A DNA stretch of 64,000 bases from Toxonevra muliebris (GCA_963691655.1 OY829326.1:96589235-96653234), one strand, 5' to 3'; shown: positions 47,943-61,465, numbered from the stretch's first letter. The notes: a model not told the origin generated them from the letters alone. Numbers and translations are program-made.

Positions 47943-49380
47943 ATGTATCTTTGTAGAATTCGTACTAACTTTCACTCCGGAGTTATCTTTGTCAAATTTT
48001 TCAGCTCAAAATAGAGGAAAAATTGGGTTCTGACGGTTCATAGTTGATGCTCCAGCCCTAGGAAAAATTTCCAGTTTTGCTCTGAGTCCTCCTTTAGAAA
48101 TATATTTCAGATCAAAATAGAGGCTAAAAAACTCTTGTGCACAAAATTTTAGCTCAATTGGCCCGTCCATAGATGGCGGTTCAGTACAAGGAAAAATTCA
48201 TATTTCTCGCAAAGGGGACTCTGGAGGAAAGGTTAGAAGAATTTTCCCTTGTAATTTAGCACTATTTACGTGACGGCCAATTTTGTTTAAATTTTGTGTA
48301 CCAGGATTTTTCGGACCAAAGAAACCAGTTTTAGCTGCTATTTTGATGCAAAAAATATTACAAAGGAGGCCTCGGTGCAAAAGTTAGTAAAAATTTTATA
48401 AAACTAAAAATGCGTTGGGTATATTTTTTTTTTTAAAAGAGACATTTTGAATACTGTTTGTTATTTATATTATTCAAAGACACTAAAGATTTGCTCATTT
48501 TGTTTAGGTACGAATGTATTGTAGGTTCCCAGGTTCGTTGTTCTTTACAGCATTCCTGTTTGAAACCTTTTCGACTTTGTGTTTTTTCAAACCAACTATC
48601 TTCTTTAGAGCAAAGAAAACTTCAAGAAATTTGGTTTTCTAACTAATTTCCTCCCTGAAAGATTTAGATTTTTTTTCAGTATGGCCAAAAACACAATCCT
48701 GCTTTCAGAACCTTTTTTCCGATTAATCATCTGTACTTTTTTGAAGTGTTTTACTAAGACAGAAATGGTTTTCAGATTTTATTTTAGGTCCACTAAGAGT
48801 GGTCTTTGGATATTTTATTATTTGTTTCGTACGTTTAGTTCTGACTTTATTTTATTGCTTTATTTGGGGTTACAACTCAAAGTGTGTTTGAATGTATTTC
48901 AATAAACATCTCTATATATCTCGATTTGTGGTTTACAGTGTCAGTCATGAGCTATAAAACCATTGAGATCACCATGGTCAGAGTCTCTATTTACCCAAGT
49001 CTACTCTAACGTTTCGTATTTTACGGGTTATGCAACTTTATTTTATTTTGTACTTATGGCCCAAGAAATGTTTCAATTTATTGATGAAGGTGAAGGTGAA
49101 AGGGCTAAGTGCTGAAGCAAAATCCAACAGCTTGAAACCAAAGCTTCCTTCTCTGTTTATTTAGTACAATACTACACAATTTCAACAACAACGATCTATT
49201 TACCACAAACGCAGAAGTCAAGCAAGTATGTTCACTTTCACCCCCTTTTCTTCGCAATTGTCCTAGTCGAAGTCACGGTAAATTTATGCTCCGAAAGGCA
49301 TAGAATAGAGCCGAACCTATTGACTTGAGTCCTTTGACTTCTTACAAACTCATTATCATAAAACATATTATCCTCGAGAT
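47943..49380. other. Non-coding DNA, transposon-like texture
   Basis: From about 47985 to 48370, phrases such as GCTCAAAATAGAGG, CAGATCAAAATAGAGG, GGAAAAATT and GGCCCGTCCATAGATGGCGG recur loosely, suggesting an old repeat. I see no domain, termini or intact frame. Confidence 0.4.
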
Positions 49381-49735
49381 CAACATTAAGAAGACCAAAG
49401 CCATGAGAATAAACGACGATAGCGTTGAGTACATCACAATCGTTTATAAGTTCTGCTACCTATGCAACATAAGAACAACAGACTATTGAACAAATGATCG
49501 GTGACAGAACATATTGGCAAAAACGCATGTGTAAAGTCAGCCTTCACATATGTACGTGAAACAACACACATAAACTACTAGAATTTATTAACAGTTCTCT
49601 TCGAATCATGTGCAGAAAATTTTGACCAAATTTAATAAGAAATAATGAACTTTGGGCAATTGTAACACCACAGATCAAGAGACGATAATAGAGGTGGATA
49701 GGGCATACTCTAAGGAAACCAGCCAGCAGCAACAC
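49381..49735 (+). pseudogene. LINE reverse-transcriptase C-terminal remnant (RTE-like)
   Basis: Broken + strand frames read INIKKTKAMRINDD (49381-49422), FCYLCNIRTTDY (about 49450-49485), INSSLRIMCRKF-like pieces (about 49588-49620), and LWAIVTPQIKRR followed by RWIGHTLRKPAS (about 49653-49732). LINE ORF2 proteins of the RTE-like group carry KTK-MRIN, FCYLGSIV, INSCLRRI and R-WRWIGHTLRK blocks in this order and spacing. Stops and indels break every block. The assignment to RTE is from memory. Confidence 0.6.
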
Positions 49736-51723
49736 AAGAATTGCAATTAACTAAACCCCACAATAACAAAATGAAAAACAACTTCACATACCAAATTCAG
49801 ATGAAATTGAAGAAGCTCTAAGCTCGCAAAAGAAGCAGAAGAAAAAAAATTATTAAATTTATTTGCAATTCAACTTATTTCATGCATACTCTTAGGCGAC
49901 CTATTTGTTTGCATTTCGTAATTTAATTAGCTACACAAAACAAAATAAACACACACGCCCTAAAACCAACAATACATTCAAAAGTACACATGTGCCTTTG
50001 CTTTGTTTTGTCATTTTATTTTTTTTGCCTTTCGCCAAATCCTTTTAATTTTTAAACATAAAGCTACAGGCTGAAAAATTCAATCTCTGTTCTTTTTTTT
50101 TTTACTGGAACTAGGTGCTTGTGTGTACGTATGCAATAAGAGGAAAGTCCCAAATGTGGCTTTTGACTTTTCCTTTTTCTTTTTTCTTTTTTTTTTTTTA
50201 ACAATTTTATCATTTACCTACTTTGTGTATATGTATTTAGTGTCGGCAAACAGGGACCGTGGACTGTATGCATTTTTAAAATGGAATTACACTACTTTTA
50301 TTTTCATTGAGTACACTTTGCTAAGCATGCAGCAAAAATATAAAATATTTGTGCGCACTGGGAGTGCAAGTTTTAAATTAACTTTTAAGTATATATAGGG
50401 AAGGAATAAAAAATTTTTAAATTTAAATTTTTAATATTTGAAGAATTTAGTTGAACAGTTTTACAAGTGCTTAAGTTTAACAGTTCACCAAAATAGATTA
50501 ATATGTATTCTAATTATAGTAATCAGCTTCATTTTAACAGCTTAGCCTAGTTTGCAAAATTCGCAAAAACCTGCTTCTTGATTGGGATTTCAGGCATAAA
50601 GCAGATATTTATTCATATGCTGTATACTTTCAGACGCTTGCAGATCTAAAGATTACCAAATGGGTTAATTCCTTCATTTATTTAAAAAGCCTTCAAATTC
50701 AAGAGCAACGATCATAACAGTTAATGTATTTATTTTTTTTTTTTTTATTTATTTGATTTTTTTAGGAATTCCTAGTACAACAAGAACAGTGTCTTATATT
50801 TACTAGCAAATAAAAAGAAGGAAAGGGGAGAATAAAGGAGTTATTTTGAAATCACCTATTCGATCGCTAATGCTTTCAGAATATTGCTTTTCTGTCTTTA
50901 GACTTAACCAGTTAAACAGTTGTTTAACTTAAATTTATAGTAATTTATATTTTCAATATATGCTGCATACTTTCAGGTGTTCGCTTTATTTATTTTCCCA
51001 TCAGTTAAATTATATTTAGCATTTCAAATCCATTTAACAAGTAAATAAGATGGATATGCATGACATTTCAAATACTTGTTCTGTAAATTTTTATAGCTAC
51101 TAGCATACACGCATACAATGCACATACACATAACAATGCGTCTAAAAGTATGCAATTTAAAAATGTTTATATTTTCACTGAACAAATATTCAATCGATCT
51201 TCGTAGATGTCCATGGTGAATTAAAATGAATTACTCTTCATGGGAAAAAATAAATACTTTCAATTTTGTTAATAAGTGTGTTTGTATAATAACGATGGAT
51301 CCACTGGAGAAAGAGAAAAGGGGGAGGTTCAATAAATAATAACCATTTTTAAAAACCCAATTTTGTTTTAACAAATTTTTCACCCACATCTCCAGTAGAG
51401 AATGGATTGAAAGTAAGGTGGGCAATTGCAACTCTGCTAACATCTTCTTAGATGAATCTAAAAAGATGATTTGAGATAAGAAAATCGGTTTCCGGCATGC
51501 AGGCAACTGCAAGGCAGTCGATTTAGCCAAATGGTGCTCGTTGCTTTCCAATATTTCACCCTCATGCACTGTTAAGGTTCCTCTCACCTCTCATAAACCG
51601 CCCGTCAGGCAAAAATACCTCGAGAAAGCAATCAGATCAGGGTAGCAGAGCATACTTGGGGTATTATCAGGCTAACTTGGACCGCTGTGGATAGTACAGC
51701 GATTTTGGCTGTCATGTTGGGGT
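49736..51723. other. Non-coding DNA with motif sites
   Basis: No intact gene is seen. Poly-T runs occur at 50093-50104, 50185-50200 and 50731-50746. The minus frame at 51587-51231 (118 codons) has no recognised domain. It lies just upstream of the LINE 3' fragment and could be opposite-strand read-through of degraded LINE sequence. Confidence 0.4.
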
Positions 51724-52365
51724 TGTGACTCTGAGGATGAAAAAAAAACAGTCATTTTCTTCAAGTGTCAATGCCCATCTCTGGCTAGGAGGAAACTGAA
51801 ACTCCTAAGATCACCTTCCTTCACTAGTCTGACTGAGCTATCATCCATAATGATGAAAGACATAGTTAGATTCAAAATGGAATCCGCATGTTTCTCTACT
51901 CTGTAACTTAAGTATGCTTTAACACAAAAGACTGCCATTCCAGTCTAACCTAACCTGTCCTCGCAACCCCCTTCCCCATCTCTTCCACTCTCTTTGAAAC
52001 TGTTTGATCCACCCTAAATGTATAATTTTAAGGAGCGTAAAGTTATGCCTAAATTTAAAAACACTATACGAAAACGACTTATATTAAAAAATGCTCTGGT
52101 ATAATCAATTATTTACTACTTACAGACATTATTGAAAAGCAATTTAAGCTTTCAGCTACTCAAGGTTCCTAAAAGCTTGCTACATTACATACACTTTATT
52201 CCACTTGTATCTGCAATTAATTAATTATAATCTCTGTACTGCTTAAATACGTTAACTCAGTGCCGTCGTCGTTTCCCCTGTAGCTAAACTTTTATTAACT
52301 ACAGTTTATAAATGATCAGAACTATACAACAAGTAACTACTTGCAACAAACTCCTATAAGTATGC
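49884..52365. promoter_or_regulatory. Su(Hw)-like sites, plus run then minus run
   Basis: Plus-strand sites are 49884-49897 (GCATACTCTTAGGC, 13 of 14), 50622-50635 (11) and 50965-50978 (12). Minus-strand sites are 51140-51153 (GTCTAAAAGTATGC, 13), 52167-52180 (11) and 52352-52365 (TCCTATAAGTATGC, 12). Orientation turns from plus to minus near 51.1 kb. Local flanks are unrelated to the 27-30 kb run. Confidence 0.5.
51724..51956 (+). pseudogene. 3' end of an RNase-H LINE
   Basis: The + strand is open from CDSEDEKKTVIFFKCQCPSL at 51724 through ARRKLKLL and LTELSSIMMKDIVRF to a stop at 51904. It corresponds position by position to the C-terminal Cys cluster of the LINE at 19678-19860 (minus). 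The short 3' UTR ends in CTAACCTAACCT (51945-51956), the same tail type. Sequence upstream to about 51600 looks LINE-derived but is too decayed to assign. Confidence 0.75.
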
Positions 52366-53699
52366 AATGCAATGTAATGCGTTACAAAAAACAACAGAAA
52401 AAAATAATTATTGCAAAAATCAAAAGGAACTTGTGTTAATTAATTATTTCCACTCATTCAACATTTTTGCTGCATCAATTTCAAACTCTTAAACCAAAAC
52501 GAAAGGAAAAAATTGATTTCCCATAGCAGCAAATACAAAAAAACAAAACAAAAAATAAGCAAAAAATGTATTAAAAAAAAAAAAAAAATAGAAATGAAAT
52601 AAAACAAAATTAATTGAAATGTTTGAACAGAACTTGTTGTGTGCCCAATATTCAATAGCAGGAAAAGCAGCAGCAGTTCAGAAATTCACTTTTGGCTTTC
52701 AACTGTCCAAGACACAAAAGTTCAAAGTACACTTGTGTTATAAGTTCAATGTATGTGCGTGTATGTGTGTGTGTGGGAGTAGCAAGAACTTTTAAACTTT
52801 TGAAGATGTCTGAGAAATAGCGAAAGCAACCAACACACGCACATTGAAAATGTAAAAGAGATAGATGGAAAGCAACGCAGCGGGAAACCTGTGGGGGATA
52901 TGTGCATGAGTCCACGACTACAAAAAAGTTTCAACATAGAAAAGAGACAAAGTCAATAAACTGCAAAGGATATATGAAGGAGAAAGAGAGAACAAGTTGC
53001 AGTAAATTGAACAAATGAAATTGAAATCAATAATTTAGTTGCAAACTGAAAGTTTTGTGTTTTGTTTTGATATTGATAAAATTTGAAAAATTGTTGGTTT
53101 TGGTTAAAACTTTGTAAAAAAAAGAATGATTTAGTATATGTTCGCCTTCAAGTATATTATATTATTTTTCTTACATATTTATGTTTTAACATGTTAAGTT
53201 CAAATTTAGTTGACTGTTTTTATTTTGACACTTTTATTATAGCAAAACAAAAATCCACTCAGAAAAATAACACTCAAAGTTAAAAGGTCAATTTTTATGC
53301 TTCTCCTTTTTTCTAGAAAAAATAAAAATGTCATTACTGACATTAGCGCACCTGCGTCTGCCAGTGTTGTTTGTGATGACAACAACAATTTTATGTGCCC
53401 CTATATTTTTACATGAAGTGTCGTATGTTTTTCCTGAATTTTTTGTCATTACTGTTGAATGCATTTGCCATCATATGTTGTTAGTTGGAGTTGAATATTT
53501 ATGTGTATGTATGTGTATGTGTGTTGCGTGTGCGAATTTATATTTCCATTAAGAAATTAGAACATACTTTTAGGAGAGTTTCCTGTTTGGTGTTGTTAAG
53601 GAAAAAACAAGAAGTGTTCACCAAAAATTCGAAGTGCGATATTCTCTATGAAATTTGGCAAATTCTCTATGAAATAGGCAAATACAGAGAGCGCATTTC
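51957..53699. other. Non-coding DNA
   Basis: No gene is recognised. There is a poly-A tract at 52573-52587, GTGTGCGTGTATGTGTGTGT-like simple repeats near 52755 and 53505-53530, and a plus-strand motif site at 53562-53575 (ACATACTTTTAGGA, 12 of 14). Confidence 0.4.
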
Positions 53700-56600
53700 A
53701 AAGCATTGAAATTCAATTTTTACAGTTTCGAAATTTAAGTAGATAGGACTCTCTTTTCAATTCTACAGTTTGAAAAAATATACTTCAATAGAATTTTCTT
53801 TCCCCTTCTACGGTTGCTTAAAGTGAATATCTACAAATCTTTTTCTGGTTTCCCAAATTGAATTTTAGCAATGGAATTCCTCTTTCACCTCCTTGGTTTG
53901 AAGAAGAAGATTTTTACCGATGAATTTCCTCTTCATTATAGAATTATATGTCTAGCAATGAAATTCGCCTTTTTCTTCAAACTACTGGCAATCAAATCCT
54001 CTTTTCCCTTCTACAGTCCTAGAAAATTGATTTCTGACGATAGAATTTTCCTAGTTCAGTTTCCCGAAGTAGATTTCTAGTAAAGGAATCTCCTTTCACC
54101 TCTACTGTTTCAGAAAGTAGATTTCTAAAATCGGAGCTCCTTTTCACTTTCTTCAGGATGTAGAATTCCGGCAGTGGAACATTTTACCATTTTGGGAAAT
54201 TAAATTCTCTTTTGACTACCACAGTTTTAGGATGTAGATTCTGCCTGCTATAGATTCTGGAAGCAGATTTCTACTAATGAGATAGCCCTACGATAGTTTC
54301 AGGAAGAAGATTGCAAGAATTAGACTTACATCCACAGTTACATATGTCTAGAAGTGGATTTACCTTTTCTTTCTAGATTTTCAGAAAGTAGACCTCCAGA
54401 AATGTAATTCCTTTTTTTCTTTCTAAAGTTTCAGAAAGTTTCACTTCTATAGTTTCAGAACAAACACTTCTGGAAATGCGATTCCTTCACCGTTCTATAA
54501 TTTCAAGAAGTAGATTTCTAGTATTGAAGCTCAGCTTCCCTTTTCATAATTTCTTGCAATGGAATACCCTTTTCACTCCCATAGTTTCAGTAAGTAATTT
54601 TCTGATAATGGAATTTCACTTTAATTCCTGCAGTTTCCTGGGAAAAGAATGTATAGAAATGGATTTCGTCGTTACTTTCTACAGTTTCAAGAAGTAGATT
54701 TTTAATGCAATTTTCTTGTACCTTTCACAGTTTCAACATCTAGCAATTGAATTCCGATTTCCTTTCTACTATTTTAGGAATTTTATATCTAGGAATGAAA
54801 TGTCCTTTCTTCTCCACATCATTCCCGTTTCTTTCTCAAGAAGTAGATTTCTAGAAATATAACTAATCTTTGCATGCTACAGTTCAAACTTTTGGCAACG
54901 AAATTCCCCTTCGCCTTCCATAGTTTCAGGAAGTAGATTTCTGGCCCATAGTTTTAGGAAGTAGATTTTTGCCAATAGAATTCCCTTTTTTTCAATAGTT
55001 TCAGGAAGTACAGTTTAGTAACAAAGTTCTTCTTTACCTGTTATAATTTCGAGACACAAATAAAATTATCCCATTTATTCTACAGTTTCAAGAAGTAGAT
55101 TTCCAGAAATGCAGTTCCACATTCCCTTCTACAAAAAAGTAGAATTTTCCCCTTTTTCTTTCTAAATTTCTATTAACCTAAACTTCTTCTCCTCTTTTGT
55201 TTTTGCTTATCTTACGTTTCACTTTGCTGTTAAATAGATTTTCCACAACTGGATTTGCGTACTATTTATTCTGGAATAAAGTGAATTCTTTTTTATTGAA
55301 TGCTTTCATATCTACTATACAAAAGATAGTTTTTGGGGGTAAAATTATTTAATTTCGCCTTTTGGTATTCAGGCTGTTCAGGTCGCGAGGAAACCATCCT
55401 AAATTACATGCTCCTAAAAGCCTTTGTCAATAGAATTTTCTACAATTTCTTACTTCAATCTCAGGTATAAATATGTATGTACAATATAAAATTTCTCCCC
55501 CGACAAATAAAATAAACGCCTAGATATATGCTATATTTTTATTTCCTCCATACACAAAAATCAATAAATGACAATCATAAATTAGATTTTGTGTTGTACT
55601 TTGATTTCATTTTTATTGTTCTTCCTTAGCATTTTGTCTTATCTTACGTTTGCCTAACGCATACATTCACACAAATTCACACACTTACATATATATAAAG
55701 TGTACGCAATACTGTTGTCACATAAACCTCATTTTCAAGAAAACAACGAACAAAAATAAAAAAAATAAAAAATGCCCAACAACAAAAATAGGTAGCATAA
55801 TGTATATACCTCCTTCTGTTCCTCCTCTTTTTTCCTTCCCCCTTTTTCTTCATATCACCGCACAACAGAACACAAATGTCAAAAGTTTTCCCTCTTTTCT
55901 CTATTGTTGACAAAATGTTTATCGACACTCCTCTTCTTAAACATTTATTTATACGTTTTGCCTGATTTTGACAACAGAATTTTAAATCCCAGCAATTTCA
56001 GCAACAACATCAGCAAAATAAACAAACAAATGTACAAAATTTTCTATGTGTAACATTAACAATTGAAGACAGAAAGCAACGAACGACATTGAGAATTGCT
56101 GAGGCATATTTAAAATGAACGAATGGAAGAAAGAAAGGTTGGCAGCTTTAGGTAAATTGCTGAATTGCTGCAGTGTGCGTATTTTAAAAATCGATGTCAA
56201 AAAAGGGAATATTAAATTATTCGTTTTCTGTATTTGCTGGCAAATGTTTGCAATAATGTTGTATCAATATAACTGATGGAAGTGTGAGAAGTTTCCTAAA
56301 AGTATGCAATATTATTGTAAGAGTCAAAGCAAAGTTTGATTTATTTATTATTACAAAACAAAAATTCGAGTGGAAAACATTTTGAATATCAAAAATAATG
56401 AAAGAAAATATCAAGAAGTTCTAAGGATGGTACACTTCAAACTTTGAAATTATAACTCGTTAAAGGAAGCCAAAGAAAGCTGCGTTCACTCTATAAATTT
56501 TTCAAAGTTTTTAATTTCTTTCTGATCATGGAAAACTTAAGTTGTTGCTTAACTTAAATTTGTGCATTTGCCTTAAACTTTGCTTTAATTTAATAATTTT

Positions 56601-57141
56601 CTCATTCTTTACTTTACAGCTATTGACTCTAAAAATAAAATCACTTTTACCTTGTCTGAATGTCACGTGACTTTTGCCTATAAATTACTTCAACCCTAAA
56701 GAAAAAGTATGTCAGCCACATTAATTTCCGGTACGTTAAAGCGAACAATTACCAAATTTCTGAGACTATACCATAGTAAAAGTTGCTTCAAGTAGTCGCA
56801 ATTTTTCATCCACAAAAAAAAGAAAAATAAAATTTTCTTACCAAAAATAGAAACCGAAGCAAAAAAAACGGGTAGGTAACCCATAAAAGAATCACATTTT
56901 AAACGAATTTATCATGTGGCAATGTATTTTGTAATTGATACAATGTAATCAGAAATGGCACGTGACCAATCGGAATAAAGCATGAAGCAGAAGAAGAAGA
57001 AGATTAAGGTGGTGGGTGTGTAGATTAATGTACACATGAGAGTGCCTTCAGAGAGAGAGAGAGAGTGGTGAATGTGAAACTTTTGCAAATTGCTAAGTTC
57101 ATTTTTAAAACTCAACTACGAAATTTAGCATATTTTTAGGC
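53562..57141. promoter_or_regulatory. Scattered Su(Hw)-like sites
   Basis: Sites are 53562-53575 (+, 12 of 14), 55518-55531 (-, 11), 56294-56307 (-, TCCTAAAAGTATGC, 13) and 57128-57141 (+, GCATATTTTTAGGC, 13). The two minisatellite blocks in this zone contain none, so the motif is not part of those repeats. Confidence 0.45.
53700..55190 (+). repeat. Decayed ~47-bp minisatellite (TTTCAGGAAGTAGATTTCTA unit)
   Basis: About 1.5 kb of a unit of roughly 44-48 bp: TTTCAGGAAGTAGATTTCTA, then a GGAATTCC-like middle, then CTTTTCCCTTCTACAG. The first block is the best preserved (for example near 54103, 54513 and 55085). Each unit repeats a pyrimidine tract followed by CAG, a weak splice-acceptor look-alike. 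Open frames inside reflect the repeat. Confidence 0.8.
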
Positions 57142-57234
57142 TCACTCAGTTTAAGTTGCTAACTCATTGCATAATGTAGTCTCAGTTGAAATGCTTTGTT
57201 CGTAAAAAGAAACAGCAGAACTTTTTAATAAATT
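55191..57234. other. Non-coding AT-rich DNA
   Basis: No gene is recognised. It includes AGAGAGAGAGAGAGAG at 57050-57065, AAAAATAAAAAAAATAAAAA near 55752-55770 and ordinary AT-rich sequence. Confidence 0.4.
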
Positions 57235-59215
57235 AAACTTGAGGACTCTAGATTCGTATGACACGAGCACCTGCTCTTCTTAATCCTTTCGGATTCACTT
57301 AAAATACCTCTGTTTTTCTCAGTTTAAATTTCTCTGGGATTTAAATTCATCAAAGACTTTTCTTCGTCTCAGATTTCATCCTAGGTTTAACTTGATTGAA
57401 ATTCGACTAAAACACCAATTTATTAGGAATATGAGTCTATTTCGAATGTTTTTTGAAGCTTAAATTCAGCAGAGACTTTATTTAATTTAAAACTTAACTT
57501 AATTGAAGACTTTACTTCATTCAAGACCTAATTACGTTTAAGATGTTAAAACAAGTGAGACTTAACTTCATTTGGGAATTAACTTTATATGGAGTCTGCC
57601 TTATTCTGAAACTTGACTGCAAACGAGACTCAATTTCATTTAGGACATGACTTTATCTAGGACTTAACTTTATCGAAGACTTGACTGCATCTGAGAATTT
57701 TCTTTATCAGGAACTTGAATTCTTCCGGGACCTAATACTTCTTTTTAAACCTGACTTTTTCAAGACTTAAATTCACCTGGGAGTTGACTTCTTATAGTCC
57801 TAGGCTTCACCAAAGTCTTGACTTTAGACTTAACATCATCTAGGACTTCACGTGGGACCTACTTTCATTTGAATTTTGACTTCATCTGAATCTTGACTTC
57901 AGTTGAAACTTGATTTCATTTGAAAGCTGATTTCATGTTAGTCTGCAGTTCATCTAAGACTTGACTTTTTCTGAGGCTTGACTCCATTTGAAACTTGACA
58001 TAATCTGAAATTAGCTTTACCCGAAATTGACTTTCGTTTGAAACTTAACTTCATTTGAAACATAACTTCACTTGCTAATTGATTTTACTTTTAGTTCATC
58101 AAAGACTTGACATCACCTCGGGCTTGCCTTCATTTGGAACTTAGCCTCATCTGAGACTTGACTTCACCTGAGGCAAGACTTTGCTTAGAACTTAATTTAA
58201 TTTCGTCTGGGACTTGACTTCATTTGCCAAGAAACATCGTTTGAAACTTGACCTTATCTTTTTCATCTGAGACTTACCCCCATCTGAACCTTGGGTGAAT
58301 CAGAGACCTAATTTTATTTACGACTTAACTTCATCTGAGGCTTGGCCCCATCTGAAACTTTATTCTACATGAAACTTGACCTCATATAAAATTTGGCTTC
58401 ACTCACGACTTGACGTCATTTATCTGAGGTTTGACTTCATATAGAATTTGACCTTATCTGAGATTTGAATTCATCTGAGACTTGATTCCAAATGAGACTT
58501 GACTCCTTTAGAGACTTAACTTGACTTTTTCAGAGACTTAACTTGACTTTTTCTGAAATTTAGCTTCATCCGCGACTTCACTTCATTTGACTTCGTATGA
58601 AACTTAACGTTAATCTGAGGCTTGACCTCATATAAGACTAGATTTTACTGACTTAATCTAGTTTAAAATTTCGTCTAAAATTTTAATTAATCTGAAACTT
58701 GACTTCGTTCTGGGACTTAATTACATTTAGTACTTGACGTTAGTTGGGACGAATATTTTGTTGGCTTTATCAGAGATCTGACTTCATCTGGGGCTTGACT
58801 TCAACTTTATGTAAACGTCAAATTCTTAGGAAACTTGACACCTTACTTACGAAACCCTACTTCATCTGAGACTTCACTTCATCTGAGTCTTCACTTCATC
58901 AAGGACTTGAATTCGTCTATGTAAGGCTTATCTTCATCTGGAACTTAATCCCTTTAGAGCCTTGACTTCATTTGAAACTTGGGTTCATCGGAAACTTAAT
59001 TTTAAATCAGACTTAATTACATCCGTAACTTGAATTCAATTCATCTATTGCTTGACTTTATTCATCTAAAATTTATCTTCACCTGAAGCGTAACTTCATT
59101 TGAGATTCAACTTTATCTAAGACTAGATTTTATTTAATAATTTTCTTCATCTCAAGCCTTACTTTATCAGAGACGCAATCTCATATACTTGCACTTACTA
59201 GACTTCATTTACTTT
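57235..59215 (+). repeat. Decayed ~17-bp minisatellite (ACTTGACTTCATCTGAG unit)
   Basis: Nearly 2 kb of variants of ACTTGACTTCATCTGAG (15-19 bp). It is best preserved around 58430-58520 and 58860-58900, and drifts to ACTTAACTTCATTTGAA elsewhere. It ends at about 59215. It is the longest tandem block in the window and has no lasting open frame. The unit shares ACTTCA with the 14-bp family but has a different period. Confidence 0.85.
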
Positions 59216-60083
59216 CAATGTTTTCCTAAGAAAAAAATCTACAATACTTTAAAATTTTAAATTGCAAAGTGTTAAATCGATACTAAAAATCTTTGCCACA
59301 TAAATTTCTGCCGTTTATTTTCACACACACTTCTACATTTTCTGTTGCCTGATTTTCCATACCAACCAGTCTGTTTTTTCTTCACGTTTCTTAGCATCCG
59401 TTTCGCTTATTTATTATTTACACAAACGAATGAAGAGCAAAATTTCGTGCGAGTATGTTTGTGGTTGATTTGATTGCTTTATGCACCCTATGAGTAGCCA
59501 CATGAATTTCAAATCAGCATCTCAATATGTTGACTAAAGGGGAGAAAGGAAAAGACGAGTATGTGCTATGGATAGACGGACGGACACTGAGAATTGCGGA
59601 AGTTTTTAAAAGAAATGAAAAGAAAAAAACAAAAAAACAAAAACGTGTTGCACGTTCGTTTCTTTCTTGCCTGACTTCGTTAACTTCATATGTGTGTGTA
59701 TGAAGTGGCAGGAAAAACGAATTTTGTTTGTGTGTATAAGTGTAACAACTGTAAAGTATCCATTGCTATCTTCTCTTTTTTTTTTTGTTTTTGTTGTTGG
59801 TGGAAATGCTCCCACAGTAATTTGAAATTCATGCGCTTCGTATGTGGAATAAATTTCAGATTTTTTCACTTTGCCACACCACCAACAACCGAGCAAATGA
59901 AAATATCAGGTGAAAGAAGGTAACCAAATAAAGCGGCAAAAACAAAGTAATGGCTGGCTGAAAGATCGTAAAGATTTAAATACTAGAGGTTTGTGTATGT
60001 GTGTGTTTGAATGACATTCAGTGTTAATCATAAAAGCGGAAATTAATTCGAATACCTTTCTTCGCTTTATGCATAATTTCATT

Positions 60084-61465
60084 GCATACTTGTAGGTGCT
60101 TTACATACATACAATTCTTTTGCAACTTCCTTCAACCACCAATTCAACCACTTAAACTCAAGTAGTTATACTAATATTTACTTAATAATCATATGAGTTT
60201 ATGCATGTGCGTCTGTTTGTCCTTTCGTCCATTTGCGACGGAAATGCGTTTTTGTTTATTCAATTTCCGGAAGCAGCTGTTGCTGTTGAGGTTTCTACAC
60301 TCACATATCCTTTCGATTTTCCTGTTGCTTGCACTCCTGTGGTTTATATGCAAGCCAAACGGAAATTGACGCTAAAGCCAAGACACAAAGATGTGCCGGA
60401 AGTTATAAAATAAATGAAATGTTTGAATAACACCACAAACACAAATATTATTTGTGTGTGTAGTGAAAGTAGTTTGAGAGCCAAAGGGATAGAATCGTTC
60501 AAATTTCTAAGCAAGGGGAGAGTAGCCTAAACTTTTTTCAGTAGTTGCATGTGCTAGTTCCCCAGATCCTAGTAAACTAAAGACCACGTGGCTTTCTTTA
60601 TCGTCACTTTTCTTTTGAGTAGCATCACTGTGGATATCTTAATTTCATCCAACTTGATTTCATTTGGCTTCAATTCATTTGCTTTACCTTCATTTGACTT
60701 GTCTGCTTTTTATCTGCTTCAGAGTTTCGTCTAACTTTTCTGTCTTGTTACCTTTTTTCGAACTGCTTTAAAATCCATTTCCTCTAGGAGTTTATTAAAA
60801 CCCACACAGAAAAAAATCGTAAAATTTTCTCTACAAATATGTATTGGAAAAATCGTCAGTTTTTCATAGTTTTGCTATTTTCTCATAGTTTTTTTTTTTT
60901 TGTGTTTTTACTTCCACTCGTATTAATTCAAAAGTTGCGAACAATTAAGCTGAGTTTTCAAATTTTTTCTATCACTTTTTTCCCATTTCCATTTTTATTT
61001 CCATTTTGCATGTGTAACTTGCTCTAAAAGTTACACACGAACACATTCACATTTCATAACTAAACCGTTATGACATGCATTGTGTGAAATCAACTAAAAG
61101 TATGCTTCACTTTTTGTGTGATGCTTCTGTATTTTTTTCTATCTTTCATTTAATGGATTGAGCGTCGATCGAACGCCATTTGTTCGATTTTGTGCTAAGC
61201 GGCGCAAAATTGAAAATGTCAAAAGTCATTGTTGTCAAAAAATTGCAAAAACAAAAAACGAAAAAGAAAATACTTTGTATGTGTATTGCAATAAGTACAA
61301 CGTTTGAGTAAAAATGAAAATGAAAATAACAATTTTTACTTGATGCGAACAAAAATTGAATCACCACTGCAAAATTGCTTTTAAATCTAAGTGGACCATG
61401 AAAGCTAAATAAAATAATATTCCTCACATTCGTTTGTGCTCAAAAGTTATTGCATATTCTTAGGC
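60084..61465. promoter_or_regulatory. Su(Hw)-like sites
   Basis: Sites are 60084-60097 (+, GCATACTTGTAGGT, 12 of 14), 61092-61105 (-, AACTAAAAGTATGC, 12) and 61452-61465 (+, GCATATTCTTAGGC, 12). Confidence 0.42.

Noticed and set aside
51640..51656. GCATACTTGGGGTA as a motif site
   Set aside because: Too many mismatches, and it lies in degraded LINE-derived sequence.
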